Origin: Candidatus Desantisiibacteriota bacterium
GTDB taxonomy: Bacteria; JACRDZ01
Direction: 5' to 3'
NCBI GenBank assembly: GCA_016209155.1
Contig: JACQWU010000127.1
Span: 1-12,008, forward strand
DNA length: 12,008 nucleotides
This document shows positions 7,765 to 12,008 of this stretch, one piece after another; position 1 is the stretch's first letter; every line of letters begins with the position of its first letter. Position numbers and translations under genes: made by a program. The notes under the pieces were generated by a model. It searched no databases and was not told the origin of the DNA. It saw only the letters and a program-made list of their open reading frames with translations.

Positions 7765-8399
7765 TTTGCAGGTACTCCTATTACTGTTGTATTATCCGGG
7801 ACATCTTTAATTACAACTGCTCCGGCAGCAACTATGGAATTTTTTCCGATTTTCTTTAATTGTATAATTGTTGTCCCCGCACCGATAAATGCACCATCAT
7901 CTATAGTACATCCTCCGGAAATAATTGATCCGGGGCATATATGAACATGATTACCTATTTTACAATCATGTTCTATTATTGCACCTGTATTAATAATTGA
8001 ATTTTCACCTATAAAATTCCCGGGACGAATTACGGCGCCTGCCATTATTTGCACCCCTTCGGAAATTTGAACTTCTTCAGAGACAATCGTTTGAGGATGG
8101 ATTAAAAGCGGAAAATTAAAACCGATTTTTTTTAACTTATCATATAATTCTTTTCTTTTGGTATTATCTCTGACACTCCCGATTCCTAAACATATTTTTT
8201 TAATATTATTTTTATATAATTCGGGCAGTAAACCATCATTCCCGATAACAGAAATTCCTGATACCTGCATCCCGGATTTAAGTTGAGGGTCTATTATCCC
8301 TGTTATTTCATATAATTTAGACAGTTTAATCAAATCTATTAAAACTTTGGCATGTCCGCCGCCGCCTAAAATTATAATTTTTTCTTTATTTTTTTTCAT
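7761..8399 (-). CDS. legH: NeuD/LegH/PglD-type sugar N-acyltransferase
   Basis: A 212-residue protein counted from the ATG at 8399. The N-terminal alpha/beta nucleotide-sugar-binding part has IIILGGGGHAKVLIDL (8-23). From about residue 105 it has a left-handed beta-helix of hexapeptide repeats, ending with the characteristic GVPAK. H144 in IIEHDC is the expected catalytic base of PglD-like enzymes, which transfer acetyl from acetyl-CoA to the 4-amino group of the NDP-4-amino-6-deoxy sugar made by LegC. It overlaps the legC end by 14 bases and the synthase start by 4 (ATGA). A TTG at 8408 could add three residues (MKN); neither start has a clear Shine-Dalgarno, so translation probably depends on ribosomes finishing legC. 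It could instead O-acetylate sialate as classical NeuD does, but the context favours N-acylation. Confidence 0.88.
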   Translation of the reverse strand: MKKNKEKIIILGGGGHAKVLIDLIKLSKLYEITGIIDPQLKSGMQVSGISVIGNDGLLPELYKNNIKKICLGIGSVRDNTKRKELYDKLKKIGFNFPLLIHPQTIVSEEVQISEGVQIMAGAVIRPGNFIGENSIINTGAIIEHDCKIGNHVHICPGSIISGGCTIDDGAFIGAGTTIIQLKKIGKNSIVAAGAVVIKDVPDNTTVIGVPAK

Positions 8400-9558
8400 G
8401 TTTTTCAAAATAATTTTTTATCTGTTTCACAATATATTTTATATTTTCCTGTTTAATACCAACACTGCATGGGATATTAAAACAGCGATCATAAACCTCA
8501 ATCGCTTTATCTATTTTATAAGTTTGAAAATTTTTATACATAGGTAATGTATGAATCAATTTCCAGATCGGTCTTACTTGTATATCTTTAGATAAAAGGT
8601 ATTGCATAAGTTGATTTTTATTTATACTTTTTGTTTTAATTGTATAAAACCAGAAATTACTTTTTGCCCAGGATTTTTCCCATAAAAATTCTATTTCATT
8701 AATATTTGATAATAATTTTTTATATATAGCCGCATTCTTTCTTTTTATCTCTATGAACTCATTAAGCTTTTCCATTTGCGCAACTCCAATGGCAGCTTGT
8801 ATATTCGTAAGACGATAATTATAACCAATTTCATCATGGTCATATTCAAAAGGATCTTTTTTGGCTTGAGTAGTGAGATGTCTTATTTTTTTAGCAAAAC
8901 TTTCATCATCAGTAACCACCATACCGCCGCCGCCTGTTGTGATAAGCTTATTACCATTGAAGGAAAAACAACCTGCTTTGCTTAACGAGCCTGTTTTTTT
9001 TCCTTTATATTCAGAACCAAGACTTTCAGTTGCATCCTCAATAATATCAATGTTATATTCTTTACATATTTCTAAGAGCGGATCCATATCAACCGGATGA
9101 CCAAAAATATGTACAGGAATGATCGCTTTTATTCTTCTTTTTGTTTTTTTATTATAAGTAAATCCGTCTTTCCCAAAAGTACTCTCATTTCTTAAAAAAT
9201 CAATCACTTTCTGAGTATCTATACATAAAGTTTCTAAATCACAGTCGATAAATACTGGATAAGCATTGCAATATCTTACTGCATTAACAGGTGCGATAAA
9301 AGTAAGAGGAGGAACAATAACTTCATCCTCAGCTTTAACCCCGCAGGCTATGAGACTCACATGAAGTGCTGATGTACCATTTACAACAGCGACAGCATAT
9401 TTTGCCCCGACATGTTCAGCAAGCATACTCTCAAAAAGATTTACATAATTACCAACAGAAGAAACCCAGCCGGTATCAAGACATTCTTTTACATATTTCC
9501 ATTCATTTCCCGAAATTTCCGGTTCTGACAAGGGAATTACTTTTTTTATATTAGACAT
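8386..9558 (-). CDS. legC: LegC-type DegT/DnrJ/EryC1 sugar aminotransferase
   Basis: A 390-residue PLP enzyme of the DegT/DnrJ/EryC1/StrS family. It would aminate C4 of the NDP-4-keto-6-deoxy-GlcNAc made by LegB, with glutamate as amino donor. Visible motifs are NGTSALHVSL (60-69, phosphate site), PPLTFIAPVNAV (83-94), IPVHIFGHPVD (147-157), EDATESLGSEYKG (174-186, with D175 facing the PLP nitrogen) and CFSFNGNKLITTGGGG (197-212), where K204 is the predicted PLP lysine. The NGNK version of the lysine motif and the insertion at about 122-143 resemble Campylobacter LegC as I remember it. The start ATG overlaps the legB stop by 8 bases. The next gene overlaps its end, placing dehydratase, aminotransferase and acyltransferase in pathway order. 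Confidence 0.92.
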   Translation of the reverse strand: MSNIKKVIPLSEPEISGNEWKYVKECLDTGWVSSVGNYVNLFESMLAEHVGAKYAVAVVNGTSALHVSLIACGVKAEDEVIVPPLTFIAPVNAVRYCNAYPVFIDCDLETLCIDTQKVIDFLRNESTFGKDGFTYNKKTKRRIKAIIPVHIFGHPVDMDPLLEICKEYNIDIIEDATESLGSEYKGKKTGSLSKAGCFSFNGNKLITTGGGGMVVTDDESFAKKIRHLTTQAKKDPFEYDHDEIGYNYRLTNIQAAIGVAQMEKLNEFIEIKRKNAAIYKKLLSNINEIEFLWEKSWAKSNFWFYTIKTKSINKNQLMQYLLSKDIQVRPIWKLIHTLPMYKNFQTYKIDKAIEVYDRCFNIPCSVGIKQENIKYIVKQIKNYFEKHEKK

Positions 9559-10549
9559 TATATATATCCCATTTATATTTATTTAGATTTTCTTTATTTT
9601 TAAACCATTCTATTGTTTCTTTTAATCCATCAATAAAAGTATATTTTTGTTCCCAGTTTGTTATTTTTGTTATTTTTTCATTACTTCCAAATAGTCTTTC
9701 CACTTCACTCTTTTCAGGTCTTAGCCTGATATCTTCTGTTATTATTTTTGCTTCAGGATTTATAATATTTATTATTTTTTGCGCTAATTCTCCAATCGTT
9801 ATTTCACTTTGAGTAGCTATATTTATCTCTTCGCCTATAGTTTTATCAGACTTTGCTATTTCAATAAATCCTTTTACTGTATCTTTAACATATACCATAT
9901 CTCGTGTCGGATTTAATGAACCGAGTTTTATTTCTTTTTCACCTGATAAAAGCTGAGTTATTATTGTAGGAATTACTGCTCGCGCGGATTGACGGGGACC
10001 AAATGTATTAAATGGTCTGACAATTGCCACCGGTAAATTAAAACTTCTAAAAAAAGACTCTGCAATAAAATCCGCGCCTATTTTAGTTGCAGAATATGGA
10101 GACTGCCCTTGACGCGGATGCTTTTCATCTATAGGAACATATAAAGCAGTTCCATAAACTTCAGATGTTGATGTCACTAAAATTTTTTCAACATTTAAAT
10201 CTCTGGATGCCTGAAGTATATTTAATGTCCCTTTTATGTTTGTATCAATATAATTATCGGGCGAATGATAGCTATAAGGAATGCCTATTAATGCGGCTAA
10301 ATGAAAAACGATATTAATATCTTTTAGCGCTGTTCTTACACCATTTGGATCTCTTATATCACCGCTAAAAATTTCCAGTTTTTTTAATTTTGACTTTGGA
10401 AATGTGTCCAGCCATCCCCAATTATTAAACGAATTGTAATATACAAATGCTTTTACCTGATAATCTTCTTCAATAAGTTTTTCTACTAAATGACTGCCTA
10501 TAAAACCATCTGCTCCTGTAACTAAAATTTTTTTATTTTTTAAATCCAC
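9551..10549 (-). CDS. legB: LegB-type NAD-dependent nucleotide-sugar 4,6-dehydratase
   Basis: A 332-residue extended short-chain dehydrogenase/reductase. TGADGFIGSHLVEKL (11-25) is the NAD loop, LAALIGIPYSY (84-94) and TSTSEVYGT (126-134) hold active-site residues, and PYSATK (151-156) carries the Y152-K156 catalytic pair. TRDMVYVKDTVKGF follows in the C-terminal half. This set matches retaining NDP-GlcNAc 4,6-dehydratases of the LegB/PglF-analogue class, which make the 4-keto-6-deoxy intermediate. The start is GTG at 10549 with AGAGGTG 7 bases upstream; no in-frame ATG precedes the glycine loop. It is the first gene after the long intergenic region and so the likely first gene of the operon. 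A GDP-linked rather than UDP-linked substrate is suggested only by the PtmE-like gene downstream. Confidence 0.9.
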   Translation of the reverse strand: MDLKNKKILVTGADGFIGSHLVEKLIEEDYQVKAFVYYNSFNNWGWLDTFPKSKLKKLEIFSGDIRDPNGVRTALKDINIVFHLAALIGIPYSYHSPDNYIDTNIKGTLNILQASRDLNVEKILVTSTSEVYGTALYVPIDEKHPRQGQSPYSATKIGADFIAESFFRSFNLPVAIVRPFNTFGPRQSARAVIPTIITQLLSGEKEIKLGSLNPTRDMVYVKDTVKGFIEIAKSDKTIGEEINIATQSEITIGELAQKIINIINPEAKIITEDIRLRPEKSEVERLFGSNEKITKITNWEQKYTFIDGLKETIEWFKNKENLNKYKWDIYNV

Positions 10550-10556
10550 TTTTATT

Positions 10557-10563
10557 CACCTCT
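10557..10563 (-). promoter_or_regulatory. Shine-Dalgarno AGAGGTG before the GTG start of legB
   Basis: AGAGGTG ends 7 bases before the GTG at 10549. It supports that codon as the start of the dehydratase. Confidence 0.6.
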
Positions 10564-10614
10564 AATTTTCTTATTTTGAATATAACATCCAATAAAAAAT
10601 TGCTATATATATTA

Positions 10615-10646
10615 TTACCTGAATCTTGCACTTCAGATTCAGGTAA
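10615..10646. repeat. Perfect 12-bp hairpin upstream of legB
   Basis: TTACCTGAATCT (10615-10626) and its exact reverse complement AGATTCAGGTAA (10635-10646) enclose an 8-base loop. The structure lies 66 bases upstream of the legB GTG. On the minus strand it is followed by a T-rich but interrupted tract, so it could be a terminator for the preceding gene, a leader structure or part of a repeat. No anti-terminator or leader peptide is evident. Confidence 0.6.
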
Positions 10647-10647
10647 A

Positions 10648-10684
10648 ATCGCCAAGACGCAGGATTTCGGGATGTATTGGCGAT
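10648..10684. repeat. 8-bp inverted repeat with 21-base loop
   Basis: ATCGCCAA (10648-10655) pairs with TTGGCGAT (10677-10684). The loop (GACGCAGGATTTCGGG and following) is G+C-richer than its surroundings. It abuts the MITE-like element and may be another dispersed repeat module rather than host regulatory DNA. Confidence 0.45.
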
Positions 10685-10818
10685 TGGGGCTGTCCAAAAA
10701 GGTGCTAAATACCACTTTTGGTCATTCCCGCGAAGGCGGGAATCCAGTATTTAAGCCATTGTTCAAAAACATGGATTCCGCATCAAGTGCGGAATGACAC
10801 CTTTTTGGACAGCCCAAT
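10683..10818. mobile_element. MITE-like element with terminal inverted repeats and two REP-type hairpins
   Basis: About 136 bases bounded by near-perfect inverted repeats. The left arm at 10683-10704 contains GGGCTGTCCAAAAAGGTG, and the right arm at 10798-10818 is its reverse complement, differing by one extra G. Inside are two hairpins: ATTCCCGC/GCGGGAAT with loop GAAG (10724-10743) and ATTCCGCA/TGCGGAAT with loop TCAAG (10775-10795). The first lies within GTCATTCCCGCGAAGGCGGG, a widespread REP-type motif; the second is a related copy in the opposite orientation. No transposase is encoded, so movement would need one supplied in trans. No clear target-site duplication is visible. It lies between two operon segments and may isolate or terminate transcription from the membrane-protein gene. 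Confidence 0.75.
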
Positions 10819-10839
10819 AAAATATTTGATTTTGGGAAT

Positions 10840-10905
10840 TTACAAATTCAGTATTTCAATATAATATCAAACTTAGCTCTGAGTGTCAATTTTAAGAATT
10901 TGTAA
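10840..10905. repeat. Spaced 10-bp inverted repeat
   Basis: TTACAAATTC (10840-10849) and GAATTTGTAA (10896-10905) are exact reverse complements separated by 46 bases. The sequence is AT-rich, so chance is possible. It could be a protein-binding pair or the ends of a small degraded element. Confidence 0.3.
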
Positions 10906-10919
10906 TGCTATTGAAGAAT

Positions 10920-10937
10920 TAAAAGTGGACACTTTTA
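10920..10937. promoter_or_regulatory. 18-base palindrome just downstream of the membrane-protein gene
   Basis: TAAAAGTG-GA-CACTTTTA is a perfect dyad of 8-base arms beginning 22 bases beyond the stop at 10959. It could be an operator or a weak terminator; the stem is AT-rich and is followed on the minus strand by AATTCTT, not by a long T run. The TGGACACTTTT core also resembles some insertion-sequence ends, but no partner end was found. Confidence 0.3.
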
Positions 10938-10958
10938 CAATAAAATTATTTCATAGTA

Positions 10959-12008
10959 TTACTCCTTTAAATAATGTTTTTGACCAATAAATAAAAGTCC
11001 CATTAAAAACCAGAACAAGGTTATTGATACATCATTTTTGATACTATAATCAACAATACCTGAAACCAAAAATGATATTAATCCCGCAAAACACCCTATG
11101 TTTATATTTTTTAAATAAGGATCATCTAAATTATTTTTTATAGAACCATACCCTTTATTTAGCAAATTATAAATTATCCATAAAAATGCTGCCAATCCTA
11201 ATATCCCGGCATTTACTCCCTGCTGAATATAATTATTATGCGAATGAGGATGAACTTCAAACTTACCTTTTTTATCCGCGGCAAGCTCATAATTTTCCAT
11301 ACCTACGCCTAACAAAGGATTATCTTTAATGATTTTTATCCCTTTTTCCCATATCTCAATTCTACTATAGTCTGAAGTTGATTTAAAATTTTGTATTTTT
11401 TTCGCTCTTTCTTTAAAACTGGAACTTAAATAAATAGATAAACTTATAAATAATAAAACGGGGATAATAATTCTTTTATCTTTTAAAAAACAAATAACTA
11501 AAACACCTGATATTAATCCTAACCATGCTCCTCTTGTATATGTTAATATTAATGCTATAGACATGATTAGAATTGCGCTAACTAAAAATATTTTTTCGTA
11601 TAAATTATTCATTTTCAATGAAAAAACAGAGATACTAAGTAAAATCATGTACATTAAGAACCATGCAAAATCAAATATGCTTCCTAAATTTCCTCTAATT
11701 CTTATGGAATTTACATTTATAAAACCTTTATTAATTTTTATATATTGATAAATCCCGATTAAAGCAAAAACAATTGAGCATGCAATAAGTAATGTTACTA
11801 AAAATTTAATTTCCTTTTTTTTTACTAAATTCACAGTTATAAAAAAAACAATTACAAGAAAAAGTCCCCAAAACTCATGTATTCCTCTTTGAGGATTAAG
11901 ACCAAATATAATTGCGATTAAATTTATAAAAATATATGCAACGACAGGTATAAAAATGGAGGTTTCCATAAATTTATATTCTTTGGTAAAAATCATTTTC
12001 CCCATCCA
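10959..12008 (-). CDS. O-antigen ligase/polymerase (Wzy_C) family membrane protein, 5' end cut by window
   Basis: At least 348 residues, open to the window edge. The ATG at 12005 is preceded in frame by TGG and no stop, and family members are usually about 400 residues or more, so the true start is probably outside. It has many hydrophobic segments and the Wzy_C/WaaL hallmarks: TYTRGAWLGL (155-164, with R158), the large periplasmic loop with SRIEIWEKG (214-222) and NPLLGVGMENYE (229-240), and HPHSHNNYIQQGVNAGILGL (252-271, with H256). Such proteins polymerise repeat units or join a glycan to lipid A, core or protein on the periplasmic side. Sequence alone does not separate polymerase, lipopolysaccharide ligase and protein O-oligosaccharyltransferase. 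It is co-oriented with the leg genes but separated from them by 409 bases. Confidence 0.85.
   Translation of the reverse strand, partial: WMGKMIFTKEYKFMETSIFIPVVAYIFINLIAIIFGLNPQRGIHEFWGLFLVIVFFITVNLVKKKEIKFLVTLLIACSIVFALIGIYQYIKINKGFINVNSIRIRGNLGSIFDFAWFLMYMILLSISVFSLKMNNLYEKIFLVSAILIMSIALILTYTRGAWLGLISGVLVICFLKDKRIIIPVLLFISLSIYLSSSFKERAKKIQNFKSTSDYSRIEIWEKGIKIIKDNPLLGVGMENYELAADKKGKFEVHPHSHNNYIQQGVNAGILGLAAFLWIIYNLLNKGYGSIKNNLDDPYLKNINIGCFAGLISFLVSGIVDYSIKNDVSITLFWFLMGLLFIGQKHYLKE

Larger units (their letters stand above)
10550..10958. other. 409-base intergenic region, probable leader and promoter zone of the leg operon
   Basis: This is the only stretch above 300 bases without a credible gene. 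Its legB-proximal 65 bases are AT-rich, with TATATT on the minus strand (10579-10584) as a possible -10 box but no good -35 at normal spacing, so no promoter is called. Next come a 12-base-pair hairpin, an 8-base-pair inverted repeat with a long loop, a MITE-like element, a distant 10-base inverted repeat and an 18-base palindrome near the membrane-protein stop, all listed separately. The repeats at about 10648-10818 are visibly richer in G+C than their surroundings. Short open frames here are by-products of the repeats. Confidence 0.7.

Noticed and set aside
2622-10549. Pseudaminic acid pathway
   Set aside because: The hydrolysing epimerase is NeuC-type with HIHGGE and GNSSSG, no PseG-type hydrolase is present, and a PtmE-like enzyme occurs; this set matches legionaminate.
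10533-10715. Minus-strand 60-codon open frame overlapping the legB start
   Set aside because: It spans the hairpins and runs into legB in another frame; low-complexity translation with no recognisable domain.
10576-10797. Plus-strand 73-codon open frame across the intergenic repeats
   Set aside because: Its C-terminal half (GHSREGGNPV) is the usual translation of a REP-type palindrome, and it has no family resemblance or ribosome site.
10615-10818. CRISPR array in the repeat-rich intergenic region
   Set aside because: The repeats are inverted, not regularly spaced direct copies, and no cas gene is present.
1-12008. Defence system, toxin-antitoxin, prophage, tRNA or rRNA
   Set aside because: Every sizeable convincing frame belongs to glycan metabolism, and no RNA-gene or phage motif was recognised on either strand.

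Overview
The window is an AT-rich (about one third G+C by eye), gene-dense stretch of bacterial DNA in which every convincing gene lies on the minus strand. It is read here from high to low coordinates, which is the direction of transcription. It is part of a cell-surface polysaccharide locus: a nearly textbook set of genes for a sialic-acid-like nonulosonic acid, most likely CMP-legionaminic acid, embedded in a longer cluster that leaves the window on both sides. The species cannot be named from the sequence. The AT-rich genes, the REP/MITE-type repeat and the tight operon fit an environmental, probably Gram-negative bacterium, but that is inference.

Layout. (1) 10959-12008: a polytopic membrane protein of the O-antigen ligase/polymerase (Wzy_C) type, cut by the window edge at its 5' end. 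(2) 10550-10958: a 409-base intergenic region, the only long non-coding stretch. It holds stacked palindromes, including a MITE-like element with about 21-base terminal inverted repeats and two internal REP-type hairpins. (3) 3339-10549: legB (4,6-dehydratase), legC (4-aminotransferase), legH/neuD (N-acyltransferase), legI/neuB (synthase), an inserted acyltransferase-3 membrane protein, legG/neuC (hydrolysing 2-epimerase) and a PtmE-like nucleotidyltransferase with two CBS motifs. (4) 2622-3338: legF/neuA-type CMP-sugar synthetase. (5) 1-2619: an accessory module of a Gfo/Idh/MocA-type oxidoreductase, a class III (GSA-aminomutase-like) aminotransferase and the N-terminal part of a second Rossmann-fold oxidoreductase, cut by the window start.

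How the genes work together (family knowledge plus inference). The PtmE-like enzyme would make a nucleotide-linked GlcN(Ac); in Campylobacter this is the GDP-linked route. LegB makes the 4-keto-6-deoxy sugar, LegC aminates C4, and LegH N-acylates it. LegG inverts C2 and releases the sugar, LegI condenses it with phosphoenolpyruvate, and LegF activates the product with CTP. The acyltransferase-3 protein could decorate the sugar or the finished glycan. The terminal oxidoreductase/aminotransferase module is not needed for plain legionaminic acid, so it may make a modified nonulosonate or another amino sugar; this is the least understood part of the window.

The genes from legB to the partial oxidoreductase are spaced by 28 bases or less, and several overlap (ATGA at neuD/neuB, TAG-ATG at ptmE/neuA), so they look like one translationally coupled operon. 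GTG or TTG starts occur at legB, the acyltransferase and the terminal oxidoreductase. No mobile-element transposase, tRNA, rRNA, CRISPR or defence gene was seen.
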